From assembly GCA_017307755.1 (NCBI GenBank), contig JAFKGQ010000026.1, positions 1 through 64,000 of the forward strand: a stretch of 64,000 nucleotides of DNA, given 5' to 3'. The translations under genes and the position numbers were made by a program. This document shows, piece by piece, positions 43,519 through 51,437 of the stretch; positions within the stretch are counted from its first letter, which is position 1; each line of letters starts with the position of its first letter. The notes beneath the pieces were generated by a model. That model worked only from the letters and a program-made list of their open reading frames with translations, ran no database searches and was not told the origin of the DNA. The stretch is from Chitinophagaceae bacterium (GTDB lineage Bacteria; Bacteroidota; Bacteroidia; Chitinophagales; Chitinophagaceae).

Positions 43519-44637
43519 ATGTCTCAACCAACTATTGCACCCCCCACTCAACGACTGTATTCACTGGATGCTCTTCGCGGACTGGATATGTTCTGGATCA
43601 TCGGCGGCGAAGAGATCTTTCACAGCCTCGCAAAGATCACGGGCAATCCTTTCTGGAAAACATTGTCCGAGCAATTCGATCATCCGGCATGGAACGGTTT
43701 TCACTTTTATGACCTTATTTTTCCTTTGTTCCTTTTTATCGCGGGTGTGGCGACGCCTTATTCGGTGGGAAGAGAACTGGAGAAGGGGGCATCCCGGCAA
43801 AAGTTGTTATGGAGGGTGATACGCAGGGGGCTGGTGCTGGTGATATTAGGGATCATCTATAATAATGGGCTCAGGATACATCCGTTGTCGGAAGTCCGTT
43901 TTCCCAGTGTACTGGGGCGTATCGGGCTTGCCTATATGTTTGCGAATATCATCTATCTTTTTACTAAGCAAAAGGGGCAGATCATCTGGCTGGCCGGATT
44001 GCTGATCGGGTACTGGTTGTTACTCGCGCTGAATTCCGCACCCGGGTTCCCCCGCGGAGATCTCACCATGCAGGGAAATTTTGCATCTTATATCGACAGG
44101 TCCATTATCCCCGGCCGGCTTTATCTGGTGATCCATGACCCTGAGGGTCTGGTGTCCACGATCCCTGCCATCGGTACGGGACTCATGGGTATACTCACCG
44201 GTCAGCTTTTGAGGAACAGTCCGCTGTCGCCGTCCGCAAAAGCGATGCGTATGGCTGTGGCTGGCGCTGTTTCCGTGGCGCTATCGCTCGTGTGGAATTT
44301 TGTATTCCCTATCAATAAAAATCTTTGGACGAGTTCGTTCGTGTTATTGGTAGGTGGGCTCAGCCTGCTGTTCCTGTCTTTGTTCTATTTTATCATCGAT
44401 GTAAAGGGGCATAAGAAGTGGGCCTTCTTTTTTACCGTGATAGGTATGAATTCCATCCTTATTTATATGTCCAGCCGTTTTATCAACTGGAAATATGCCA
44501 CGGACGGATTTTTTATGTGGTTTAATCAATTGGTGGGAGAGCCCTGGAATGCCTTTACCTGGGTCTTCTGCTTTCTGGCCGTCAAATGGGCGCTGTTGTA
44601 TTTTTTGTATAAAAAGAAGGTGTTTTTACGGGTATGA
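43519..44637 (+). CDS. DUF5009/HGSNAT-like membrane acyltransferase
   Basis: 372 aa with about ten helices. SLDALRGLDMFWIIGGEEIFHS and FHFYDLIFPLFLFIAGVATPYS match NagX/HGSNAT-like proteins, proposed to acetylate glucosamine or related sugars while they cross the inner membrane. The 3' end overlaps the convergent HxlR gene by 56 bp. A second family member lies at 31034. Confidence 0.87.
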   Translation: MSQPTIAPPTQRLYSLDALRGLDMFWIIGGEEIFHSLAKITGNPFWKTLSEQFDHPAWNGFHFYDLIFPLFLFIAGVATPYSVGRELEKGASRQKLLWRVIRRGLVLVILGIIYNNGLRIHPLSEVRFPSVLGRIGLAYMFANIIYLFTKQKGQIIWLAGLLIGYWLLLALNSAPGFPRGDLTMQGNFASYIDRSIIPGRLYLVIHDPEGLVSTIPAIGTGLMGILTGQLLRNSPLSPSAKAMRMAVAGAVSVALSLVWNFVFPINKNLWTSSFVLLVGGLSLLFLSLFYFIIDVKGHKKWAFFFTVIGMNSILIYMSSRFINWKYATDGFFMWFNQLVGEPWNAFTWVFCFLAVKWALLYFLYKKKVFLRV

Positions 44638-44977
44638 TGGTTTCGCTGAACTGACACATCTGATCGAGCAGGACGGATAGTTCTTCCCCTTTGCCTGTCA
44701 GGGCGTATTCTACTTTTGGAGGGATCTCGTCGTAGTCGGTCCTTGTGATCAGGCCATACTTTTCGAGGAGTTTCAGTCTGTCCGAAAGGATGGTGTCACT
44801 GATGTATTTCAGATCATCCTTGATCAGCTTAAAACGGTTGTTACCTTCCTCGATGCAAAAAAGCACATCGGTGAACCATCTTTTACTTACAAGGTCTAAC
44901 ATTTCGTTCAACGCGCATTTCTCTTCGAGATAGGCCTGGTTGCGGTAGTTAGTTGAACTTAGTTTTCTCTCTGACAT
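44582..44977 (-). CDS. HxlR-family winged-helix regulator
   Basis: 131 aa from the ATG at 44977. The HxlR pattern is visible: ALNEMLDLVSKRW, NRFKLIKDDLKYISDTILSDRLKLLEK (domain core about 35-70) and YGLITRTDYDEIPPKVEYALTGKG. HxlR regulators often sense aldehydes or oxidants. The last 56 bp overlap the convergent acyltransferase gene, so the two transcripts are complementary at their 3' ends. Confidence 0.88.
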   Translation of the reverse strand: MSERKLSSTNYRNQAYLEEKCALNEMLDLVSKRWFTDVLFCIEEGNNRFKLIKDDLKYISDTILSDRLKLLEKYGLITRTDYDEIPPKVEYALTGKGEELSVLLDQMCQFSETIIPVKTPSFYTKNTTAPI

Positions 44978-45123
44978 GATAACAGTGTTTTTTGCAAAAT
45001 AAACAAAAATGTAGCCGGAATCCTGAAAAGAACGACTATTTTGCCGCGAAAGTTGCCAATGAAGTCTTTTACGGCCGCTGATATTGCCAATTTTTTGCAT
45101 GGAAGGGCAGGAGCCGGCGCTGA

Positions 45124-46083
45124 TTACAAGTGCAATCCTGCGCCCTGCACAGGGAAGATAAGCTTTACATGAAGGGGGTTATAATCCTGCAGTTCCTGCT
45201 GTATGCGTTTTTCCTGATCACCGGAAGGTTTCCGGTGGGTAATGACAATGGGAAGGTCCTGCATGGCGGCTGTGCCTGTTACTTGTCCAAGCCGGCGTAA
45301 TTCATCCATCAACAGACGGGGGGTAAGGTGTCCAAACAGGAGCTTTTCAGGCTGCTGGTTGGAAAAAGAGGTTTCTATAAAAATAGCATGAAGCCGGCCT
45401 TTTTTGATCAATGGCCCTACCTTCTGCCACAACCGGTTTAATTTATCGGTATGTTCGATGGTGTCAGCGCCTGTATCACCCAGGTACAGCAGATAGGTGT
45501 CCCCAGACCGGATCAAAAAGGCGGTGCTTTGGTATGGCTCGCCATGACTGAGAGGGAAGGCTTCCACCCGCATGGAGGTGCCTGTCAGCGGCATTTCCTG
45601 TCCGGCCTCAAGGAGAGCATAATGATATTTCTTCAATACGGGTTTCTCCCCCGCATCGGCAAAATTTGCCCAGGCGGCCCACGTAAAATATTTTTCTTCC
45701 AGGACCTTGAGGGTATATGGCATGCCGTAGATCGTCTTTGACGTATCGTCGGGGGAATTGATGATCAGGCCGGCCACATGGTCAAGGTGTGGATGGGAGA
45801 TACAATAGCCTTTGATATGTGTTCTCAGGATATTGCTGACACTACCGGACAAGCTATTGTTGTCAATGGCTTTTTGGATACCAGCATAGATGGTGCCGGC
45901 GTCCAGACATATATAGTCATTACTATCTGCCGGCGCCACCATATAGGCGGAAAGATTACTCTCGTCCAGCCCTCCTTTTACACCCAGTGGTATCACTGTA
46001 AAGGCAGGGGCATGCGGGAGTTGGGCACATACGGTTAAAGGAAGGAGAAAAAGGGGGATGATCAGCGATTTAAGGATATACAT
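45124..46083 (-). CDS. Secreted class II 3',5'-cyclic-nucleotide phosphodiesterase
   Basis: 319 aa with a signal peptide (to about residue 20, TVCAQ). The MBL-fold metal motif is ISHPHLDHVAGL, and VIPLGVKGGLDESNLSAYM, DAGTIYAGIQKAI, LIRSGDTYLLYLGDTGAD and IETSFSN fit the class II cyclic-nucleotide phosphodiesterase family. Periplasmic location would act on imported or extracellular cyclic nucleotides. The position between HxlR and the XRE gene gives no clue to its role. Confidence 0.85.
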   Translation of the reverse strand: MYILKSLIIPLFLLPLTVCAQLPHAPAFTVIPLGVKGGLDESNLSAYMVAPADSNDYICLDAGTIYAGIQKAIDNNSLSGSVSNILRTHIKGYCISHPHLDHVAGLIINSPDDTSKTIYGMPYTLKVLEEKYFTWAAWANFADAGEKPVLKKYHYALLEAGQEMPLTGTSMRVEAFPLSHGEPYQSTAFLIRSGDTYLLYLGDTGADTIEHTDKLNRLWQKVGPLIKKGRLHAIFIETSFSNQQPEKLLFGHLTPRLLMDELRRLGQVTGTAAMQDLPIVITHRKPSGDQEKRIQQELQDYNPLHVKLIFPVQGAGLHL

Positions 46084-46130
46084 ACCGTAAATCTACGAAT
46101 CCTTTATTGTTTCGGCTTTTGGGTTTTTAT

Positions 46131-46562
46131 TCAGGAGCCGACGACCGCGGCATGAACGTTGGTCCCTGTCAGTTTTTCTACGAGCAGGATGATCTTGTCC
46201 CGTTCTTTACGGAGGGCTCTGATCTCATTTTCCAGGAAAGCGATCTTTTCATCTTTGCCACAGATGACCTGTCCATATAACTGGCGGGTATTCTCGATGA
46301 TCTCTTTCCAATGATCTTCTTTTATAGAGGCTGCGGAGGAGCCGGAGTCTGAGAAGGAGATGACGGGTTCTTTGTCGGACAACAGTTCCAGGGGAGGGAT
46401 GTTCAGGATAGCGGCCAGTCTTCCCAGGCGTTCGGCTGTCAATTTTGTAAGGTTGTTCTCGATACGGGAATAAGCGTGTTGTGTGATACCCAATTTTTCG
46501 GCGATGTACTCCTGGGAATAGTTACGGAATTCTCTCAATAGTCTCAGCTTTTGTCCGGTCAT
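46131..46562 (-). CDS. XRE-family regulator with coiled-coil tail
   Basis: 143 aa. The helix-turn-helix is at about 5-60 (LRLLREFRNYSQEYIAEKLGI, cited in part; YSRIENNLTKLT). The second half (~85-130) is a charged coiled coil (KIAFLENEIRALRKERDKI) probably for dimerisation. It is divergent from the GG-leader peptide gene, and repeats in the shared 313-bp spacer are plausible binding sites, making it a candidate regulator of that locus. Confidence 0.85.
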   Translation of the reverse strand: MTGQKLRLLREFRNYSQEYIAEKLGITQHAYSRIENNLTKLTAERLGRLAAILNIPPLELLSDKEPVISFSDSGSSAASIKEDHWKEIIENTRQLYGQVICGKDEKIAFLENEIRALRKERDKIILLVEKLTGTNVHAAVVGS

Positions 46563-46656
46563 AAGGATGCGTAGATTAGTTGGATGAATAGATCATTCAA
46601 CAAGCTGCTTTTTATAAGGGGACATTTCAGGGGTTACCAACCAGAGCTTCAACTAC

Positions 46657-46672
46657 ATAGTATAATTACTAT
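46657..46672. promoter_or_regulatory. Inverted repeat ATAGTA-TAAT-TACTAT
   Basis: Perfect 6-bp arms around a 4-bp centre, 95 bp upstream of the XRE ATG and ~200 bp upstream of the peptide gene. The size and symmetry suit a dimeric XRE regulator. Confidence 0.55.
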
Positions 46673-46710
46673 ACATACGTAAAGGGGAGTGTTTTAGATT
46701 TTACAGGGCT

Positions 46711-46743
46711 GGCTTTTTTTAGCTGATCGTACCCCAAAAAGCC
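46711..46743 (+). other. GGCTTTTT/AAAAAGCC inverted repeat
   Basis: GGCTTTTT (46711-46718) can pair with AAAAAGCC (46736-46743) across a 17-nt loop. It lies in the XRE/peptide spacer. It could be a stem in an XRE or peptide leader, or chance in an AT-rich stretch. Confidence 0.35.
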
Positions 46744-46760
46744 ACGTATGCGGGAAAGTG

Positions 46761-46804
46761 ATAAATTATCCATACATGGAATAAACTATCCATATCCCGG
46801 ATAG
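46761..46804 (+). promoter_or_regulatory. Direct repeats 20 bp apart upstream of the GG-peptide gene
   Basis: ATAAAtTATCCATA (46761-46774) recurs as ATAAAcTATCCATA (46781-46794), 13 of 14 identical and exactly 20 bp apart, i.e. on the same face of the helix. The second copy runs into CTATCC-n7-GGATAG (46786-46804), an inverted repeat. Two helical turns between repeats suggests cooperative activator or repressor binding ahead of the peptide gene at 46876. Confidence 0.65.
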
Positions 46805-46875
46805 GATATGCAGGACCCTCTTCCCAATTTTACAATACACTGCGATTTTGCGGTGCTCCTGAAAAAACTAAAAGA

Positions 46876-47073
46876 ATGAAACGTTTAGACTTTGCCGCTA
46901 TGGAAAACATCCAGGGTGGTCTTGCAGGTAACATCATGATTACCCTGCCCATTACCAGCTTGTTATCAACTCTTGGACTGGGTTCTCTTGCCGGCATCGG
47001 ACTTGGCATCGGCCTGGGTATCTCTTACAACATCGAGTTGCCGGCATTGCCTTCTTTGCCCCTTGGTCTGTAA
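46876..47073 (+). CDS. GG-leader secreted peptide precursor (bacteriocin-like)
   Basis: 65 aa. The first 15 residues, MKRLDFAAMENIQGG, form a double-glycine leader of the kind cut by C39 peptidase exporters; a matching exporter gene is 0.8 kb downstream. The predicted 50-residue core starts LAGNIM and is rich in Leu, Gly, Ile and Pro, with the repeat-like GLGSLAGIGLGIGLG and a Pro-rich end (LPALPSLPLGL). It contains no Cys, Lys or Arg and one Glu, unlike cationic bacteriocins or lanthipeptides. Its activity is unknown: antimicrobial, signal or surface peptide are all possible. Confidence 0.75.
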   Translation: MKRLDFAAMENIQGGLAGNIMITLPITSLLSTLGLGSLAGIGLGIGLGISYNIELPALPSLPLGL

Positions 47074-47084
47074 AATTTTCCAAT

Positions 47085-47126
47085 GACAGGATGGGGATCA
47101 TTCCGGGTCCGTCCTGTCTTTCTTTG
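47085..47126 (+). terminator. Attenuator/terminator after the GG-peptide gene
   Basis: GACAGGATGG (47085-47094) pairs with CCGTCCTGTC (47109-47118), a 10-bp stem with one G-U, followed by TTTCTTT. It lies 12 bp after the peptide stop and before the membrane-protein gene. Partial read-through would give many peptide transcripts and few exporter transcripts. Confidence 0.75.
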
Positions 47127-47142
47127 CTTAACACGTCATCCT

Positions 47143-47832
47143 ATGACCGAACTGGCTGCGACAGGACAAAACTCCGCTTCATCAGACAACACCTCTCTCT
47201 ATACCATCAATGCCTGGTGGGTTTTTGCCGGCATCTGTCTTATTTATCTTTTCTTCAACTGGTGGCTTCAAACCCAGGTGTTCACCGACCAGGTATATTA
47301 CTATTCTTTGGGTGGGCGGGTCAGTGCGGAGAAACTTGCCGCCTTCCTGGATGCGCAGCATCACATGTCTTTTTTGAGCTATGTCCTGGTGCCTGTCACG
47401 CTGGTGATCAGGATGACGCTTATTGCTTTTTGTTTGCTTGTCGGCTTGTTGCTTACCTCTCAAAAACTATCCTTTAAAGCCATTTTCAAGATCGTACTCT
47501 TTGCTGAATCAGCGTTTGCAGCGGGTGTTTTGTTGCGGCTGCTCCTGCTTGCATTTTCAAAGGACATAGAAAGCCTGGGACAATTCGAGACTTTTGCCCC
47601 CCTGTCTCTGTACAGCCTCATAAATCCTTCTTCAGTTCCCGCCTGGCTGACATATCCGCTGCAGACGCTTGATCTTTTTCAGGTGGCTTATTGCCTTTTA
47701 CTGGCAGTCGGCCTGCGTCATTTTCTTCTTTGGCCTTTTAAAAAGGCGCTGAGACTTGTGTTATACAGCTATGGACTGGGGCTTCTCTGCTGTATGATCG
47801 CCTTTGCCTTTTTTATTTTTAGCAATTCTTAG
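47143..47832 (+). CDS. Multi-pass membrane protein of the peptide locus
   Basis: 229 aa from the ATG at 47143 (MTELAATGQN); the in-frame ATG at 47083 would start inside the terminator stem. About five hydrophobic helices (near 27-45, 78-100, 108-130, 175-195 and 200-225) follow a polar N terminus, a layout like Yip1-family proteins, though the family is not established. Placed between peptide and exporter, it may be an immunity protein or an export accessory. No catalytic motif is seen. Confidence 0.7.
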   Translation: MTELAATGQNSASSDNTSLYTINAWWVFAGICLIYLFFNWWLQTQVFTDQVYYYSLGGRVSAEKLAAFLDAQHHMSFLSYVLVPVTLVIRMTLIAFCLLVGLLLTSQKLSFKAIFKIVLFAESAFAAGVLLRLLLLAFSKDIESLGQFETFAPLSLYSLINPSSVPAWLTYPLQTLDLFQVAYCLLLAVGLRHFLLWPFKKALRLVLYSYGLGLLCCMIAFAFFIFSNS

Positions 47833-47848
47833 TTTAATTCATCCCTCT

Positions 47849-50014
47849 ATGCAAAAGACCCGACCCTATACCTTTCGTCTTCAACACGACCAATATGATT
47901 GTGGTGTTGCCTGTCTGCGTAATATCCTGGGGTATTACAGTGCCGACATATCGGTGGAAAAGCTGCGGGAATGGAGCGGTGCAAGCATACAGGGCACCAC
48001 TTTACTGGGCCTCCATCAGGCGGCCGGGCAGGCGGGTTTCAAGGCGGAAGGCGCCCGTGCAGGTTCTGTGGACGATTTGCTGGAGGTGCAATATCCCTGT
48101 ATCCTGCATGTGACCATCGAGGGCACAGGACTGCATTATGTCGTATACTACCGGCACGAGGGTGAAAAATTCCTTATCGGGGATCCTGCAAAGGGTTTGC
48201 TCTATCTCAGCCGGGAAGAGTTGGAAAAGATATGGACGGACCATACATTGTTGTTGTTAGAGCCCGGCGAAAAGCTGGCGCAGTGGCAAAACCAGCGGAA
48301 GAAAAAATTCCATTGGCTGGGACAAACGCTAAAGGAAGACCTGCCGTTGCTGTATGCCGCACTGGGACTGGGTATTGTCTGCGCGGCGCTGAACCTTTCC
48401 ACGGCTATATTCTCCCAGCGGCTGCTGGACCATATTTTGCCGGCCCATGATCAAAAGGGATTGGTGATCGGACTCGTCCTGCTGGGTCTGCTGCTGATAC
48501 TAAAAAGTGTATTTTCCTTCCTGCGTCAACACCTGCTGATACGTCAGGGTTTTGCCTTCAATTTACGGATCACAGGCAGTTTTTTCCGCAGCATCCTGTT
48601 CCTGCCCAAATCATTTTTTGACCATCGTAAGACGGGCGATCTGATCGCACGTCTCAATGATACGCAGCGTATTCAACAGGCCGCGGCCTATATATTGGGG
48701 GAGATGACCATTCAACTGTTGATCCTGCTGGTGACCCTGGGATTTGTGTTTTATTATTCATGGTCTATTGGGTTATTTTGTCTGATGATGATCCCCGTCA
48801 TCTATGGCATCGTCAAATATTTCGAAGGCAGCATCATACTGGGGCAGCGTTCTGTCATGCTGGCCCACGCTCAGAATGAAAGCAACTATGTAGATACTAT
48901 CAGAGGTATACATACGGTGAAGGTAATGAATAGAGAATCGCTTTTCTCCGGCATTGCCGCCAACTTTTTTTTAGCTTTACAAACATCGGTAATGCAACTT
49001 GGAAAGATCAGGATCCGTTTTAATATCCTATTAGAGATCAGTACGGCGCTTTTTCTGCTCACCGTCATCGGGTGGGCCGCCGCCTCCACCTGGCACGGGT
49101 CGATGCGCACGGGTCAGATGATCGCCATCCTGCAACTGGCGGGGATGCTGATGCAGACCGTCATACTTGTGGCGCTGACCAACCTCCAGGTGCAGGAGGC
49201 TGCCGTAGCGCTGGACAGGATGTACGAGTTCACGATGCTGGACCCGGAGCATCCGGCAGAGACGGCGCCCGTACCTAGCGACCCTTTGCCCTATTTTGAA
49301 AGACTGTCTATTCATCAGGTGGGGTTTCGATGGCCGGGAAAAAAATTATTGCTAAAGCATATCTCGTTGGAATTGAGAAGAGGAGAGATCATCGCTTTAT
49401 CGGGGGAGAGCGGGCAGGGGAAAAGCACGCTGTTACAGGTGCTGCAGAAATTCTATCCTTATGAAGGAGGTCCGTTGCTGATCAACGACAGGGAGTTGTC
49501 GACCATCGACACCATCGTCTGGCGAAAGGTCATTGGGGTCGTCCCCCAGGATATCGCGGTATTCAGCGGTACGCTGCTGGCCAATATCTGTCTGGACCCT
49601 TCCACGGAACATATCGACAAGGTCCGTCGTTTTTGTAAGGAATACGGCTTTGACAAATTTTTTGAGAGCTTTCCACAATCCTATGCCACGTTGCTTGGTG
49701 AGGGAGGCGTTGCTCTTTCCGGCGGGCAGAAACAACTGTTGGCGCTGGCGCGCTGTCTCTATCCGGGACCCCAGCTGCTGCTGCTGGACGAACCGACAGC
49801 GGCCATGGATGCACAGACAGAGCAATTTGTCATTTCGGCCCTGGAACGGTACAAGCAGGAGGCGGGGATATTGATCATCTCCCATAAAGATTCGCTGACG
49901 CTGACAGCTGACAGGGTATATCAGATCGAGGAAGGGGTCAGTTGCGAACTATCCCGTACCTTTACCTATGGAAAAAACACACCATTACACCACGGCCCTC
50001 ACCTGGATAGGTAA
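47849..50014 (+). CDS. Peptidase-containing ABC exporter (C39 peptidase-TM-NBD)
   Basis: 721 aa from the ATG at 47849. Residues 1-140 are a C39 peptidase with C18 (QYDCGVACL), H96 (GLHYVVYY), D112 (IGDPAKG) and oxyanion Q12. Six membrane helices (~165-440) and a nucleotide-binding domain follow, with GESGQGKST, ALSGGQKQLLALARCL and LLLLDEPTAAMD. The complete protease site means it should cleave after a GG leader while exporting, matching the peptide at 46876. No HlyD-type adaptor or outer-membrane partner is encoded nearby. Confidence 0.93.
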   Translation: MQKTRPYTFRLQHDQYDCGVACLRNILGYYSADISVEKLREWSGASIQGTTLLGLHQAAGQAGFKAEGARAGSVDDLLEVQYPCILHVTIEGTGLHYVVYYRHEGEKFLIGDPAKGLLYLSREELEKIWTDHTLLLLEPGEKLAQWQNQRKKKFHWLGQTLKEDLPLLYAALGLGIVCAALNLSTAIFSQRLLDHILPAHDQKGLVIGLVLLGLLLILKSVFSFLRQHLLIRQGFAFNLRITGSFFRSILFLPKSFFDHRKTGDLIARLNDTQRIQQAAAYILGEMTIQLLILLVTLGFVFYYSWSIGLFCLMMIPVIYGIVKYFEGSIILGQRSVMLAHAQNESNYVDTIRGIHTVKVMNRESLFSGIAANFFLALQTSVMQLGKIRIRFNILLEISTALFLLTVIGWAAASTWHGSMRTGQMIAILQLAGMLMQTVILVALTNLQVQEAAVALDRMYEFTMLDPEHPAETAPVPSDPLPYFERLSIHQVGFRWPGKKLLLKHISLELRRGEIIALSGESGQGKSTLLQVLQKFYPYEGGPLLINDRELSTIDTIVWRKVIGVVPQDIAVFSGTLLANICLDPSTEHIDKVRRFCKEYGFDKFFESFPQSYATLLGEGGVALSGGQKQLLALARCLYPGPQLLLLDEPTAAMDAQTEQFVISALERYKQEAGILIISHKDSLTLTADRVYQIEEGVSCELSRTFTYGKNTPLHHGPHLDR

Positions 50015-50450
50015 TAAGGGCGAAGGTACTGCCCATTACAGAGCTTACGACAGGGATCATATCCATTCCGTTGCCGGCAAACCGGACATCCCCGGGTCCT
50101 CCGACCCATCATTCCGGGGCAACAGGGAACGGTACAACCCGGAAGAACTGCTGGTGGCCTCTCTCTCCTCCTGTCACATGTTGTGGTATTTACATCTTTG
50201 CTCCGTCAATAATATCGTCGTCGTGGAATATCGTGATCAGGCCGAGGGGCTAATGATGGAGAGGCCGGACGGCAGCGGATATTTTAAAGAAGTCATTTTG
50301 CGGCCTGTGGTGACCATCACGGATGCATCCGGGATAGAAAAGGCAAAGGATTTACACCATGAAGCAAACAAGATGTGCTTTGTCGCAAATTCCATGAATT
50401 TCCCGGTGCATCACCAGCCGGAGTTCAAAGTCGCGGCTCCGCAGATCTAA
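49968..50450 (+). CDS. OsmC-family protein overlapping the exporter gene
   Basis: 160 aa. It keeps the OsmC fold pattern: NPEELLVASLSSCHMLWYLHLC with the first reactive cysteine and HHEANKMCFVANSMNFPV with the second. The first 47 bp lie inside the exporter gene in another frame, so translation is probably coupled. It is distinct from the canonical OsmC at 20640. Whether it serves the peptide locus or is a chance neighbour cannot be decided. It converges on the quinone oxidoreductase with stops interlocked in CTAA. Confidence 0.87.
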   Translation: MEKTHHYTTALTWIGNKGEGTAHYRAYDRDHIHSVAGKPDIPGSSDPSFRGNRERYNPEELLVASLSSCHMLWYLHLCSVNNIVVVEYRDQAEGLMMERPDGSGYFKEVILRPVVTITDASGIEKAKDLHHEANKMCFVANSMNFPVHHQPEFKVAAPQI

Positions 50451-51415
50451 TTCACCTGCAACAGGATCTTGCCGATGTGTCCGCCGCTTTCCATCAGCTG
50501 TTGGGCTTCGCCTGCCTGTTTCAGCGGGAATGTAGTATAGATAATGGGTTTTACCGCGCCATTGGCCACCAGCGGCCAGACAAATTTTTCGACCTCGGCT
50601 GCAAGCTGCGTTTTAAAAGCCGTATCCCGGGGTTTGAGCATGCTGCCTGTTACTACCAGGCGTTTGCTCATGATCTCCGAAATATCGATAACGCCTTTTC
50701 TCCCTCGCATGGAATTGATGAATATCATTCTTCCGTCCGTCCGCAGCAGGCGTATATTCTTCTCCGTAAAATCCCCGCCCGTCATATCCAGTATTACGTC
50801 CATGCCTATCTCTTTAAATGCCTCCTCAAAATCGGCGGTCTTATAATTGACGGCTTTTTTGGCGCCCAGGGATTCGCACCAGCGGCATTTTTCGTCGGTG
50901 CCCGCGGTCGTATATACGGGGGAGCCCAGCGCTTTTGCCATTTGGATGGCAGTGACGCCGATGCCGCTGGTACCGCCGTGGACCAGGAGACGTTCGCCCG
51001 GCTGCAGCTTACCTGTACGGAAGACATTCAGCCAGACGGTGAAGATGGTTTCGGGGAGGGCCGCGGCCTCTACCAGACTCATTCCGTTGGGCACGGGCAG
51101 ACATTGTCCTTCGGGTACGGCCACGTATTCGGCATAGCCTCCGCCCGTCACCAGGGCACAGACAGCATCTCCTTTTTTCCATCGGACTACTTCCGGTCCG
51201 CAGGCTTCAATATGCCCGGAAACCTCCAATCCGGGGATGTCCAGACCGGACGCGCCGCCATAGACGGCAGAACTGCGGGAATAGACGTCGCTACGGTTAA
51301 GCCCAGCCGCAGCAACCCGGATCAGTACTTCTCCGGCGGCAGGAACAGGGGCAGGTAATTGATGCATTTCCAGGACTTCGGGTCCTCCTTTACGCGTGAT
51401 GAGTATCGCCTTCAT
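50447..51415 (-). CDS. PIG3-family NAD(P)H quinone oxidoreductase
   Basis: 322 aa from the ATG at 51415 (MKAILITRKGGPEVLEM). MDR fold without structural zinc: GLNRSDVYSR, IPGLEVSGHI, the NADPH loop VHGGTSGIGVTAIQMAKALG and the C-terminal GGHIGKILL typical of the TP53I3/PIG3 branch. It reduces quinones with NADPH. A TACCTTTG box ends 4 bp upstream of the start codon. Confidence 0.9.
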   Translation of the reverse strand: MKAILITRKGGPEVLEMHQLPAPVPAAGEVLIRVAAAGLNRSDVYSRSSAVYGGASGLDIPGLEVSGHIEACGPEVVRWKKGDAVCALVTGGGYAEYVAVPEGQCLPVPNGMSLVEAAALPETIFTVWLNVFRTGKLQPGERLLVHGGTSGIGVTAIQMAKALGSPVYTTAGTDEKCRWCESLGAKKAVNYKTADFEEAFKEIGMDVILDMTGGDFTEKNIRLLRTDGRMIFINSMRGRKGVIDISEIMSKRLVVTGSMLKPRDTAFKTQLAAEVEKFVWPLVANGAVKPIIYTTFPLKQAGEAQQLMESGGHIGKILLQVN

Positions 51416-51419
51416 GAGA

Positions 51420-51427
51420 CAAAGGTA
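51420..51427 (-). promoter_or_regulatory. -7 promoter element at the quinone oxidoreductase start
   Basis: On the minus strand TACCTTTG matches TAnnTTTG and lies 4 bp from the ATG. Use of this box would give a leaderless or nearly leaderless mRNA. No -33 TTTG is seen at normal spacing. Confidence 0.4.
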
Positions 51428-51437
51428 AGACAAGTCA

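Noticed and set aside
47083..47142. Upstream ATG for the membrane protein of the peptide locus
   Set aside because: It lies within the terminator stem and adds residues unlike a membrane-protein N terminus.
50375..51358. Open frame of 327 codons on the + strand
   Set aside because: Antisense to the PIG3 quinone oxidoreductase; no recognisable domain.
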